Below are positions 11,331 to 23,493 of a stretch of DNA of 64,000 bases, one piece after another (the first letter of the stretch is position 1; each line of letters opens with the position of its first letter). Under the pieces are notes generated by a model that worked only from the letters and a program-made list of their open reading frames with translations, did not search any database and was not told the DNA's origin. The DNA comes from Trichopria drosophilae (taxonomy: Eukaryota; Arthropoda; Insecta; Hymenoptera; Diapriidae): NCBI GenBank assembly GCA_030407085.1, contig CM059584.1, forward strand, positions 141,102,001-141,166,000, given 5' to 3'. Made by a program: the position numbers and the translations under genes.

Positions 11331-11960
11331 TTTTTAACAGATTCTGCTGAAATTTGCCGTACTTTCATAAAAAAGCGCCAAAAATAGCTTTAAAATAGAT
11401 CTGCACTTGAAAACGGTTCTAGTTTCATTTTAAGTTGCATATTTTGAGTTAGGAATTCACGTTATCGACCGAGACGCTGCTGCTGACCTTTAAGAGGATT
11501 CTAAAGTGATCCGCCGATGAAGTAGAAATTTTTTTAAAAAGTGTACATAAAAATAATTTACTAAATAATTTGTTCCATTCGGGTTCGGTAAAGTTCATTC
11601 TAATTGCTAAATGCGGTATCCTAAAAAGTACCAAACAAATTAATTGGGGGAAAATAAATGTTTGTTACGTATTTCCGAAAATTCTCAATTGATTTTTGAT
11701 ATTTTTGTTTGGAAGACGCATTTATTAATTAGAAGTACCGTTACGGAGTCCGAGATTTGAAAAATTTATTTAGTCATTTTTAATTTACTATTTGTAGACT
11801 AAATTCCTACTTTATCGACTGAGGTAACCATAGAGGGTTCTAAAGTGGTTGTCCATAAGGTAGTCATTTTAGCTACAAATTTGTAAATTAAAAATGACTC
11901 AAATTTGGAAATGTTTTTTTATTTTTATAACACGTATTTCTAAAAAATCAGTTGCGTTTT
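11330..11960. repeat. Diverged direct duplication, ~340-bp offset
   Basis: Blocks recur in the same order: TTATCGACCGAG (11462) and TTATCGACTGAG (about 11812); GAGGATTCTAAAGTG (11494) and GAGGGTTCTAAAGTG (11833); and a GTATTTC...TTTTTG block at about 11669 and 11934. The second copy also holds an inverted repeat (AGTCATTTTTAATTTAC at about 11773 against GTAAATTAAAAATGACT near 11885). This is an old duplication or two copies of one unnamed repeat. Confidence 0.5.
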
Positions 11961-13946
11961 CTTGAATACTCAAGAATAATTCTTTTCCGTAAATTAGCTA
12001 TAAATTCATAAATTCTTGAATAAATCATTTCATTAGATTTCTTCTTTGATATATATATTAACTAATTAGTATATCTTAATTAACTGGAAAATTTTAAACT
12101 TATTGTTAATTATCAATTTCATGTAACGTTGTTTGAATCTTATCTCGATTTAAAACAATTTTAATGCGTTCGTTATTAACGTCAGATAATGAACAAATTG
12201 ATTGAATTTTTGCATAATTACGATTTCAAAGATTGTTTACGTTTCGTAATGTTTACCCGTTGCGAAACGATTTGCAAGAACGCAAGTCATTTGCGATGGC
12301 ACGTTTGTCCACAGAAGCTTGCGAAAAAGAAGCGTCTGATTTGCGTAAACTAAACAAGTAATATTACACGACTCTAATATAAATCACATTTTAATATAAT
12401 TTATTAATCGAGGACAAATACTTTATGTCAATTTTATCATTACATGATCGTAATTCGTAAAGTATTAAACTTCATGTATCTTTAGTACAACTTCATTTTT
12501 CATTTTTATTTCGATGAATAAATGATAATGACAATTTAAAATGAAGAATATATCCATTTTGGAAATTCACTAAAGTGAGTAAACGGAATTAAAAAAATTT
12601 GGTTTTTAATCGTTTGTACTAACTTTTCTTTCGCTCAATTTACTTGGAAATTATGATTATAATCTAAAATTAAAGGTTAGATTGTTAAATTAAAAATAAA
12701 AAATTTAATGGTGCCAATAAAAATGTTAAAAATTACAAAAAAATTCAAGATTCGTAAAAAATATTTGTTTTTATAATTTACAAAACAAGAATACTTTAAA
12801 ACAAAATAAATTATTACCAATTTAAAAATGGAACCATAATCGTGCCCAATAATTTATTTTAAGCAAATGCCATCTTTTTTTATTACTAGTAATGTTTAAA
12901 TCATTAACAAACGAATAACTTCCGTTGATATTTCGCTTAAATTATTATACTAACTATCTATAATTTATTTTGAGGACCTAAAAATTGTCTATAGCAAAAC
13001 CGGAAACGAAATTTAAAAACTTGTTTTTCTAAAAATTGGAACCAATTTAGTATTGAGTAAACGCAGACCCCAATGAAGGAAGTCATGACCTTAATTAGTC
13101 GGCACTAATTCTAAGCTGCGTATCCTAACTAGTCGATACGTAATCGTACAGCTATATGATATTTGTTTTAGTTTATTGAAGTATGGTCGAGTACATACTT
13201 GTTTCGAGGTATCAAAGCTTAACTTATCTATTGTTTTTACGGAATATCGTATAAATTAAAGAAAAGAAACTATAGAATTATGTCAAATACATCGACTATT
13301 TCACAAGTCTATTTTATAAGGATCCTTGGATTAAAGAAATAAAAATCTGTCGAGGAACTTGCTTGCAGTATCATGTCAAAGTCTTTAACAAACAGCCCCT
13401 ATGGAAAAGATTTCGAATTTATGTTGTTGGTAAATAAACATGCTGAAATGCCAACAAATCATATTCATCGAGGCATTTTGAAAATTTATATGCTTCTACA
13501 TCAGTTTATTCGTTTTTACGATTACTTCTTCTCCTGTGTGCACCCGGTTACCTTGTATGAACAATCTTGCCTTATTTTTCTTTGGGTTATATCTCTCGAT
13601 ATCTTTCTCATCATGCCCACGTGTAGAATCACAAAGTGCATGCGGGCTCGTTTTATGCTTTTTTGGGACATTCATAATCAGAAAACACGTTTCGTATAAA
13701 CATTTCATTCGGAAGCAGTTAGCAAAAGGAGAAGCCAGTCATTTTCGCCCCGCATTCATTCGATAAATTGAAATGACTCCAAAGCTCGTTTAAGTTAATT
13801 TAATTTTATTGTAATTGCTATTTTGTGAAACTTATATACTCTGCAAAAGTTGTATTGACTGATGATGTAAAATATGCTTGACAAAGTGTAAATTTTCGAT
13901 TTAGTCCTTCAAGAATTATTGTATTGATAAAAAGTACCAATGAGAA
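11961..13946. other. AT-rich non-coding stretch
   Basis: Very AT-rich, with no supportable gene. A 108-codon plus-strand frame at about 13373-13699 overlaps another open frame on each strand and has no recognisable domain. I regard it as chance. Confidence 0.45.
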
Positions 13947-13948
13947 TA

Positions 13949-14233
13949 CAGTAGTCCTTCCCTTATTCTGATTTGTCCAGTCAGGCAAGATGGCGGCCTT
14001 CTTCCCTTATTCTAATTTTCCCCTCTCCCCGACTGCTTAGATTTGTAGTCACACTTTTGTCTCTTTTTCTTTTGTTGCTCATGCGCCGTTATTTGTATTT
14101 AGAAAATCCACACGTCAACACACGTCAGTGGGGAGAACGCGTGAGGGGAAATATTAGAATAGGAGAAGAAAAAAAAATTAGAATAAGGGAAGACATTAGA
14201 ATAAGGGAAACTAGAATAAGGGAAGGAGTACTG
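13949..14233. mobile_element. 285-bp Tc1/mariner-type MITE
   Basis: TA dinucleotides flank the element (13947-13948 and 14234-14235). The termini are CAGTAGTCCTTCCCTTATTC on the left and, reverse-complemented, CAGTACTCCTTCCCTTATTC on the right. TA duplication with CAGT ends is the hallmark of Tc1/mariner-mobilised elements. The right side repeats the phrase TTAGAATAAGGGAA several times, so the terminal motif has been amplified inward. The centre has opposing CCCCTCTCCCC and GGGGAG tracts. No transposase is present; the open frame across it is a by-product. Confidence 0.85.
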
Positions 14234-14235
14234 TA

Positions 14236-15490
14236 GCAACATTTCTTGACATTTTTGGTACTTAGCTATAAAAATATTGATGTTTTCCTAAAGGAAGTAA
14301 AATAGAAGGAACCTCGACATCCTTTTTTTCTTTGTTTGTCTTTCTCGTTCTCCCTATCCACAGTCAAGAGACGCATAAAAAACATTCGAATGCACACGGA
14401 ACTGAACCCTTATTCCCCTAGGTACGTCCTTTCGAGAAGGTCGTCCCAAGGTCGAATTATACAGTACGAGGCAAAAAATATTGCCTCACGCAGAGTCACG
14501 ATTACGTTTCGACGTAATTACCGTAAAGACCATTGCACAGGACCCGTCTCAATAATTTTTTTATGGGTTCGTGATTCGGTGTTCGTGACTCGGTGCATTT
14601 GCGAATTGTATAGAGTCTGAATCGAAATATTTATTTTCCTTTTCTTTCCCTACCGTATTATATGGTCTTAGAAGGGTATTGAATTCGCAGACAATCTTAA
14701 AAATGCTCGTGTGCGTGTGCCATAGTACGCACACGCATAATTATTAAAGAATGCGGTGGATCGAGTAAATTGTAAGGAACAATAGGAGACGGTGTGGTCC
14801 AATAAGATTCCCCGAGGGTGAACAACCGTGAAAGTGACGACAGTGAAAAAAGTGATAATGAATAATTTGTAACATATTCGGACACACGACAAAAGGTTTA
14901 AAATCTTCTCTTTAAATTAATTTAGTCCTCATTTCTCATTCGCCATTAATTATTTTTGTGTGGTTATGTAAACTGATCGTCCTTTACGTTGGAAGTTCAA
15001 ATTCCCGTTCGCGCATTTATTTTCTGTTTATTTTCATGTTTGTAAACTTTACCGAGAAGAAGAGAAACATTACCGAGCGAAGCTATGAAATTGAGAAGGC
15101 TACCGACAGAGGTCGGGGATTGTTGGCACGTCAGCAGTTATTCGGTGATCGACGCGACGTGAATATCGATTGGAAATAAATTGCAATGAGCCAGTTACGA
15201 CATAGACCGACAACTAACTTTGCGCGGTAACGATTATGTGCAGTATTTGTGTGCTGTTTCTTTGTCTAGCGCGGAATGAGGAGATCTTTATGAATTTAAC
15301 CAAACTAAAATGGAAAGTAAAACTGACCTATGTAAAAAATGTGTGGTAATCTATTTTTGAGATACTTTCAATAACTATATATTTTCAAGTAAAGTGACTT
15401 GAAACGATGTAACATCGTTGGAACTTAGAATAAAGGAAAGAAAATGTCAGGGCAAATCTTTCAAACTATTAGTATAAATAAAAGTCTGTC
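14236..15490. other. Non-coding stretch, mixed composition
   Basis: No supported gene. A short GTGTGCGTG / CACGCACAC-like inverted pair lies near 14708-14737, and scattered CpGs occur at 14340-14600. Nothing else is recognised. Confidence 0.45.
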
Positions 15491-15499
15491 TCGTAAGTG

Positions 15500-16030
15500 C
15501 AGTGCTGAGGTCAGCCTCCTATCTGACCCCCGCGATCCCGACGAATTCTCCCGATTCTTACCGAGATAGCAGTCGGTAGTGGTCGTTGGGATGTTGGTAG
15601 TGGTACCAGAGAACAGGGGGAACCCCCGGTAATGATTCGGACCACTCAGGAGGTTGGCCTTGAACTCGTCCTCAACACGTTGCGGACCCCTGAACCCATC
15701 TCTTTCGTCTCTTTCGTTTCTTTTCCCCCTTCTTCCTCGTTTCTTCTTGTAGTTTTTATTCCATTTTCTCCGTGCCTCATCCTCGTGCATGCGTGTGCGT
15801 CGGTTCGCGCCAACACGTGTTCCCACAATTGCAAACACGCACCAATACCATCCCGTCGCAAGACGTTTACGGATGCAGAGGTTATTAACTGCGTCGATTG
15901 TCGGAAATTCGTTTGAAAAGAGAGAAAGAACTGACAGAATGAGAGAGAAATCGAGAAAGAGAAAAAGAGAAAGGAGGGACGGAGAAAGAGGGGGAAGAGA
16001 GAGAGAAAGAAAAGGATATGTTGGATTACG
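15500..16030. other. Paired pyrimidine and purine tracts flanking a CpG patch
   Basis: A pyrimidine-rich run (about 15695-15775, CTCTTTCGTCTCTTTCG style) and a purine-rich run of about 110 bases (15912-16018, GAGAGAAAG style) face each other across a CpG-bearing segment. (GA)n tracts can bind GAGA factor and can form triplex DNA. The 192-codon minus-strand frame across this area is low-complexity (poly-Leu/Ser/Phe and poly-Arg/Lys) and created by these tracts, so I do not call it a gene. Confidence 0.4.
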
Positions 16031-16039
16031 GAAAAGCAA

Positions 16040-16609
16040 CTGAATGCGGGACGACGACCTTGGATTTCATTGTTTTATTTTGGATTGGCCGACAAGGACG
16101 CGATTAGTCCGGTTCCGTGGCTTCGTTTTTTTATTTTTTATGTCCCGATTGGAGAAAGGGCAAAATCCATTTTATCCCCAACGGTTTCAATCTCATCAAT
16201 TTTTATGGTCTCGTATGAAAATGGAGTATGGCGATTTCATTCCCTTTAAATCTTTGAACTAGATGTTTATAAACAATTTAAAACAAATTCACATGTAGGA
16301 AGAAGTTTAGTCCCAAAATAAATACTTGAGTTATATTTTACTTTAATCGAACCGTTTTGTAGCTCAGAAACCATAATTTAAATAGCAGGAAAACATCTAT
16401 TTCATTTTTGGACTCAAATGAGTTCCAGTAAGAATCAAATTATTCAGATGTAGCAAAATACAATGGCCCTTCTGATGTATACTGTAACATGAGATCCAGG
16501 GGCCTTCGTTTTTCATCGACTGTTAAAGCTTTCCAAATTTTGTATTTCAGAAGATTTATATGTTTATTTTTCACTAAAACTCATAATTAATCAAAATCAT
16601 GTTTAATTA
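16040..16609. other. AT-rich non-coding stretch
   Basis: No feature recognised. Confidence 0.5.
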
Positions 16610-17712
16610 CACAGACCCACAAAAAAAAGTGTATTGATCTGGGGTTGCATTATTCCTACGTATTTTGGCCCCTTGAACTCGAATCTACAATAAAAAATAG
16701 TCGCTTCCCCGCTCGTTTTTGAGAAAATCTTTAAAAACCGTAAAAAAGAGTATTTTTTAGTGATAAAAGCTTGAATACAAGGGAATACGATTTGCCTCGT
16801 GTTAAGATGGCACTTTATTGTATTTTGATTCGCTTAACATTAATCTGTAATAAAAAACACGAGTTTTCCTGCTTGTTTTAGAGAAAACCTCAAGACACTA
16901 AAAAATAAAAATGTTTTTACATCGAAAAAGGCTCGAAAAGAAGAGTATGACTTGTCTCACGTTGAAATCACATTTTGGATACGAATCTGCATTAAAAAAT
17001 AGAAGTCGTCTAGTGACGTTAAAGATAACCTCAAAAATCCGTTAAAAAACACGCTTTTATATCGATAATGGCTTCAAAAAGTAGAATATGACTTCAGTCA
17101 GGTTAAGATCAATAGTTTATTTGTAAACGCACAAACACACTTGGAGGGACCATTTTTATTGAGCGCTTTATCAAATTGTTTCATTAATCCAAGTTTGGCA
17201 GGATCTACAAGTAGACGCTTAACGACAAAAACGTTTTTATTTTTCAGTTTTTTAAATATAAAAAAGTGCTTTTTAATGTGTTTTTGAGGTTATCTTTAAC
17301 GTCACTAGGTGACCCCCATTTGTTAATGCAGATTCGTGTCCAGAATGTGATTTCAACGTGAGACAAGTTATACTCTTCTTTTCAAGCCTTTTTCGCTGTA
17401 AAAGCGTTTTTATTTTTTTTTTTGTTGAGGTTTTCTCTAAAACAAGGCAGGAAAACTCCTTTTTTTATTGTAGATTCATGTTAAGCGCATCAAAATACAT
17501 AAAAATAGTGTCGTTTTAACACGAGGCAAATCGTATTCCCTCGTATTTAAGCCTTTATCACTAAAAAACCTTTTTTTTACGGTTTTTTGAGATTTTCTCA
17601 AAAACGAGGGGGGAAACGATATTTTTGTAGATTCGAGTTCAGGGGGCCAAAATACATAGGATTAATATTGTCGCATCCCCAGATCAGTACACGATTTTTT
17701 TGTGGGCCTGTG
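16610..17712. mobile_element. 1.1-kb foldback element, arms of ~150-bp sub-repeats, TTA-flanked
   Basis: The left end CACAGACCCACAAAAAAA and the reverse-complemented right end CACAGGCCCACAAAAAAA match, and the inverted match continues inward for about 490 bases per arm, with a ~120-base centre near 17160. TTA lies directly outside each end (16607-16609 and 17713-17715), a possible 3-bp target duplication. Within each arm a degenerate unit repeats about three times; its AATCTRCAATAAAAAA-like landmark is at 16682, 16842 and 16984. TTA duplication suggests PIF/Harbinger, while CACAG ends would fit CACTA/CMC-type elements. The superfamily stays open, and there is no transposase frame. Confidence 0.8.
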
Positions 17713-18711
17713 TTATTGATTTCAGACTAATCGAAAATCCCTCGAAGAATTTGCTCCCCACTCCTCTCTTGATTATGTATTTAAAGTTCATCCATGAATG
17801 CACCCATTTTCAGATTTGTTAGGATTGAAATATTTAAGTGATTTTATCATGTACACCTCAAAATAAACTTGGGGGACCTCGGGACTTATCCGATATAGAT
17901 TTAAACATTTTCGAAATTTATCGTGCAACAAACCCGTTTACATTTTTCACAATGTTTTCACTCCGTATGGGTTTAATATCCATTTGCTCGTAAAGCAAAA
18001 GTGCACTCTAAGAACGATGCAGCGTGCATTACTATCTATTATGAATAATTGTTCCTTAGGAAAGCTCATGCGTGCAGCGACCGTGTCTCTCTTTGCTTAC
18101 CAACTCTAAGGGTGCGTTTGCACGCAATCCTTTGGATTCTTGATGCCAATGGGCCATGTCATGTGGTGTAAATAGAAAAAACATTCGGTCATTTGCAATT
18201 TTCAAGGACAGCTACATATTATGATTTACGATGTCACTGAACAAGGAATTCCGGTTTTTAAAATAATTCTGTCATAATTGCCTCATGGTACTGGAACTAA
18301 TAATTAATAAATTTGATTGAATATGATGTGCAAACGAATGAAAAATCATTAATAAATGTAATCTTAACTTTGACGAAAAATCAATTGTAAAATGAATATT
18401 TTAAATTGTTTTTTATGATAGTTCTGTTAAAACCTAATATTTTTGTCTAATTTTTAATAACAATTTGATGTAAATTTAATGATGGTATCGTACACTTTAT
18501 ACTTTTAAAATATCAGTTTTTTAATATCCTCATTGCAAAAATTCCATCCTAATTCGCTAATTCTAAGAGTTTTCTTTTAATCTGTATTTATTTCCACTTA
18601 TTTTCGAAAACCATGAGAACGAGTAGACACTGGTGAGATTTCAGTTACATTAAATTGCAATTAAAAAAATCGAAAACAATTTTTATGAGTATCATTTTTC
18701 TTCACAAATTA
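17713..18711. other. AT-rich non-coding stretch
   Basis: No supportable gene or repeat. A modest GC rise occurs near 18000-18180. Confidence 0.5.
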
Positions 18712-20276
18712 AGTGGTGTAGTCGAAAAAAAAAAATTTTTGGCAGAGTTAGAATTGTTTATTTTTTATCTAAGCCACGTATCGTCGAGTCCATGCATTAT
18801 TTTTCGTCCTGTTTTGAGTGCGCAAAATGAGATTTTGCGCACGCATTGTAACCATAGGGATGTATGGTCGAGGTCAATGGGCGCTCATTGCATTTTGTGA
18901 CCGCCTGCGTCAAAAAATGTAATTTTGCGCCCTAGGGACGAAAAATACTATTGTTTGAAATCGTAATAGAGGCATACAAAAACATTTGGTTACAATATAA
19001 CCAAAATTGACGAAGTTGGTGCATTTTTTAGGTGTTTTATGATCGATTTTTAATAAAATCAATCACTTTTTGTTTACAAGAACTGTTCATTATACGATAA
19101 ATTCCAAATTAATGTTCATCCAAACATAACAAATACATTTATTTTATATTCCTATATTTTTTTAATAAGAAAAAGTTTTTTTTAATTTTTTCATTTTGTG
19201 AATATTATCATATTATTTTATTTTATCAAAATACAGGGCGAATGTCTGTGCTTTTTCAAATTGTCAATAAATAAGGTCAGTGACGTTGTTGAGAAACGCA
19301 AGTGTGGTGATTACTAAGAATCGTCGTTGAAGTTCATTCTTATCAATGAATCTATAGGATTTATTCGCAAAATTAGTAAAGAAATAAATTTCTATTATAT
19401 TTCTATATATCTTTTTAATTAAAAAAATTTGTTTATTAATTTTTTAGTTTTTACATTTTGAGAATATGTTTTTAGAGCATTTCTGCTCCGTACATAGTCC
19501 CACCTTTTTTCATACTTCTAGACTTCTTATACCATGTTTAGCAAGGCTATGGCTCGTCGTTTTTAAACTTTTCATTCGATTGTTATATATGATTATATTT
19601 ATATAAAAAATAATTGCAAAATAAATGTTTGCATTATACGTCGAAATGGAGTTATTTACGTCATTTTATGTCCGTACATTTATGGAAAACGAAGGGACTA
19701 TGTACGGAACAGGAATATTCTAGAAAAATATTTGATTAATGAAAAAAATGTAAAACCTAAAAAATGTAAAAAAAATTACAAACATTTTGTTAATAAAAAA
19801 AAAATATAGAAATATAAAATACATTTACTTTTTGCATACATTGAACATTTCTTGGAAGTTTATTATACAATAAACAGTTGTTGGAGCTAACAAGGGGTTG
19901 ATTTTAATATCGTAAAACCATAAAACATTTAAAAACATACTCTGAAAAGGAAAAAAATATAAAAACAAAATATTACAAACAAAGTTGAAAAAATTTCTTA
20001 AATTAATAAAAAATTTTTTTTTATTAAAAAAATATAGGAATATAAAATAAATGTATTTGTTATGTTTCGATGAGAATTAATTTGGAATTTATCGTATAAT
20101 AAACAGTTCTTGTAACCAAAAACTGGTTGATTTTATTAAAAATCGATCATAAAACACCTAAAAAATGCAACTCATCCGTCAATTTTGGATAAAGCGTAAT
20201 CAGATTTTTTCTGTATGCTTTATTACGATTTCAAATAAAAAATTCTAACTCGGCAAAGTGTCGTAGCACGTACCGA
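18712..20276. mobile_element. ~1.56-kb palindromic element with sub-repeated arms
   Basis: Long inverted matches join the two sides. GAGTTAGAATT (about 18745) pairs with AATTCTAACTCGG (about 20242). GGTGTTTTATGATCGATTTTT (about 19030) pairs with the inverted copy near 20130-20155. AACATAACAAATACATTTAT (about 19122) pairs with the copy at 20045-20070, and TCCGTACATAGTCCC (19489) with GGGACTATGTACGGA (19695). Within the right half a ~200-bp unit (ATATARRAATATAAAATAMAT ... AATAAACAGTTSTTG) occurs twice in direct order, so the arms are built of sub-repeats. The outer ends are approximate and no target duplication was found. Confidence 0.7.
18788..18950. mobile_element. ~160-bp MITE nested in the left arm of the palindrome
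   Basis: Comparing the two arms of the enclosing element, the left arm has about 185 extra bases between TTATTTTTTA and TTTGAAATCGTAATA. The extra segment carries its own inverted ends (ATTATTTTTCGTCC and GGGACGAAAAATA) and opposing GCGCAAAATGAGATTTTGCG-type motifs. It therefore inserted after the palindrome formed. Exact borders are uncertain by some 20 bases. Confidence 0.6.
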
Positions 20277-21129
20277 ATTAAAATATCTAACTATAGTTGC
20301 TTGAAAAATTACGTAACATTTTGTTACTGTTGTTTGGCTTAACAATACTATTTATACATGTTGTGATAACAGGATTATCGCCAATAGACATTTGTTCTTT
20401 TCTTAAAATACAAAAATATTGTAAAATTCATTTCGGAACTGATTTCTTCCGACATGACACACGTTAGACAATGTTACGACACCGGATACAATGATGGAGC
20501 AAAAGAGACGATGTGTTTGTTAGTTCAGAAAAGATAATAGACGATAACGGCAATCCTAATTGGCCCAATTTCCTTCATTTGCGTCGCAACAATTATAGAG
20601 GCTGTGCGATCTGCGAAACATAAAAAACTTAATGTTGTTTATTTCCATAACCGTCGGTTCAAATTTTTCTGGTACTTTAAATAGAACGTTTGTTAGTTTC
20701 CTCTACTCTTAGTCAGCCTCTAAATTGATTTATAATGCTGTAAATGATCAAAAGTTTCCTTATTGCAGGTTCACTTTAGAGTTTTTAATGCTTTCTTAAG
20801 AATACTTAAAATAAGTTAATTTTATATTTCTAAATATTGTTTGTCTAAACATTGAGACGATAAATATATCTTGTGTAAATTGTATTTTAAAAATTTATAT
20901 AAAATTAATATTTTGTACACAATTGCACTTTTTTTAATTCTCTTTTTTTCCGCGAATAATATCTGACAAATATAGAATTTTTTTTTTAGAAAATAACTCA
21001 TAAATGGTTGAATGCCAAGATTCAAGATTCCCGCTACAACGCGCGATGTCGATCGCTGAAGCTTGTTCCTTCACGTCGATACTCGTTTCTTTCTTCTGTA
21101 TTTTTTTTTGTTTTTGTTTATCGTACAAG
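20277..21129. other. AT-rich non-coding stretch ending in a pyrimidine tract
   Basis: No gene recognised. The last ~60 bases (21070-21122) are a strong T/C-rich tract that could serve as the polypyrimidine tract of the following candidate exon. Confidence 0.45.
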
Positions 21130-21233
21130 CGAGTCGAGGAGACGACTTAAAGCGTAGATGCCATTACCGTATCGCCTGCACCACCTGGCGGGGATCAATT
21201 GGGCTGCAGGTGGCTCTCATCTGCAATGACGAC
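21130..21233 (+). CDS. Candidate internal coding exon, unrecognised
   Basis: A long pyrimidine tract ends in TCGTACAAG (AG at 21128-21129) and is followed by 104 GC-richer bases ending at GAC|GTAAGT, a consensus donor at 21234. One frame is open across it: a split codon, then 34 codons, containing SRGDDLKRRCHY and ending VALICNDD, with three cysteines and a dibasic KRR. Entry phase would be 1 and exit phase 0. If the pyrimidine tract is instead coding, the same frame gives a hydrophobic leader before the dibasic site, resembling a secreted peptide precursor. I do not recognise the family. The composition contrast and paired splice sites are the only support. Confidence 0.33.
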
Positions 21234-21239
21234 GTAAGT

Positions 21240-23380
21240 GCTCCAGGCTCGACATAAAGAGAAAATGCGACATTCCGTCCAAGGGGAACGAAAGAGATAA
21301 AAGGGTTTCTCGATATGTCTGTACTTGTATCTGTACCATCATTTTCCTACAAAAATTACCCAACTATTTTGAAATTGAAAATTATCAAGATTCTGAGGAA
21401 TTTTGATAAGAATTAACCTTTTAAACAAATTTTTTAAGAATTTCACACAGTGACTGTAAAGAATTCTTCAAGAGCTCTTTCTAAGGATATCTCAAAAAAT
21501 ATCCTCATGAAGTCTTTGTAGGACTTCCAAAAATACTCATCTTGAAGAGGTTTTCTGATCCTGATTTTCAATTTTGTTCGTCTCGAATCATAATTTTTTC
21601 GGTAAACCGATTCATAGTTTTGAGACCTGAGTACCTTTTAGAGACACTAGATGGCGTTATACACCAAAACTGAACTCGCGGGACATTTGCTTACGGGTAA
21701 GTTTTCCAAACTACGAGCTTTTTCGGAACTGTATTTCAGAACTCTTAAAGAACTCTTAAAGAAGTATGTTCGCTATGTTTGAACCATGAAAGTCCAGGTT
21801 ATGTTTCATCAAATTCATCATATAGACAATAAGAGAGGGATCTGGTGTATATATGACAGATGTAGGTTGTCATTATAGATGTAATGAAAACAGTGATCAT
21901 GAGGCGAATCCGACGTCACTTTTACAATTATAATTTACTTAAATAATTTATTTCAACAATTTAATAATTATTTAGAGTAATTTTCGAAGGGCCCAAAAAC
22001 ATAAATCTCATTACGAAACTCGGCGATAAAAGTAACAAATGATTAAAAAAATAGGGAAAACCCGAAGATGGGGACGATCAAACGTAAGACAGGAAAAATA
22101 AAAGTCAGTCGATTAAAGTTTACTGGCATTTTTTTACTTGTTTTATCTCTCTACTGGACAAGAGTCTTGCCCAAGGTCGAGGATAGGATAAATTCAATCT
22201 CTTCTTACTTCTTCACCTTTCCTTTCGGCCGATTCACCTAATTTCGTAATCAGTTTCCATTTGCATAATTGTTTTTTTTTTCATTCCCTGATTTTTTTGT
22301 ACTCTTGATTCCCCGTCGTGAATAATTCCTACCACGAATATTCAAGACGATAATGGCGTTAAATTCAGGACATTTTAATACCTTTTTTCTCTGATAAAAC
22401 AAAAAGTGTCAAGCCAAAGAGATTACCATAGATTTGTAAGGAATTTTAAAGAAAATGTGTGACGTTTAATCATTCTTTTTAGTATACTTAAAAAACGGGA
22501 TATTTTATGAAGAAAAAATTTATTTGGTTACTGCTAACTCCAGTTTCCTGCAGTTAATTTGTTGTCACGACTAAAAAAGTGACTAGTCAAAAATTACGTG
22601 TAGTCAGTCCTTAAGTGTAATTTTTTAGCTGTGAAAAGTTCAGATTTTTTTAAAATAAAATACTATTGCATTTGACGTTCAAAATTACGAAATAAAATTA
22701 TATATTAAGATCTTAGAATGAATTATCTGTCACTGAAACTGCCTATACATTTTGAAACGAGTAATGGAAACGGGTACACCAGAAATGGACAGAATTCACA
22801 TCTCGTCCTCGGTATGTAACCTTCTTTTTCTCCCTCAATTTTCTCCTGCAGTCACTTTCTTTCCTTCTTTTTTCGTCAATTATATTCTCGACTTCTTCAT
22901 TCTCTTTCTCTTTGTTTTGCAATTAACCATTTTTTCTTCATATTTTCTCTATCCTTCTTTCATTCTCTTTGTTAATTAAAACTCTTCATATGGGATGATT
23001 CCTTATCTTGTTTTTATTATTAATTCAAGATTTTTCCAACAGTTCTGTTTTTTAATCTACCATGATACTATTCTATGGCAAAACATGAAACCATTTTTTA
23101 AAAACACAATAACAAAGCTTTACGTAATAATGTCATGTAACTAAGTACCAATCACGAATCTTGCAGCAATTCGGCAATTAAAAGGTGTGTAAACAGTTAA
23201 TAAATTTACCTAGATCAGATTTCAGTAATGCAGAAATTAATTTAGAACCTGCAGTAAAGTTTAATTGTCAAAAGTAAAGTTATATTCTTCTTTAATTGAA
23301 TTACTTTGCCCGATTGCAACCATAAGGAAATGAAAGGAAATAACGCAAGATCAATTTAAACGGAGAAAAATTCTAATACG
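21240..23380. other. AT-rich non-coding stretch
   Basis: No supported gene. 21360-21560 contains short self-similar phrases around TTCAAGAGCTCTTT and opposing AGGATATC/GATATCC-like pieces. A T/C-rich low-complexity run lies at about 22825-22970. Confidence 0.45.
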
Positions 23381-23493
23381 AGGTCGAGTCAATTGATCGC
23401 GAGGTATCGCAAAAAGAAGAACCGATCGATATGGATCGATGATAATCGATAATTAAATGGATTAAATTTCGTTTTAATTCGCACTTCCTTTCA

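Noticed and set aside
13373..13699. 108-codon plus-strand frame
   Set aside because: Length is within what chance gives across six frames of 64 kb; overlapped by frames on both strands; no motif.
15461..16039. 192-codon minus-strand frame
   Set aside because: Low-complexity Leu/Ser/Phe and Arg/Lys-rich translation produced by purine/pyrimidine tracts; other frames are open in the same place and no domain is visible.
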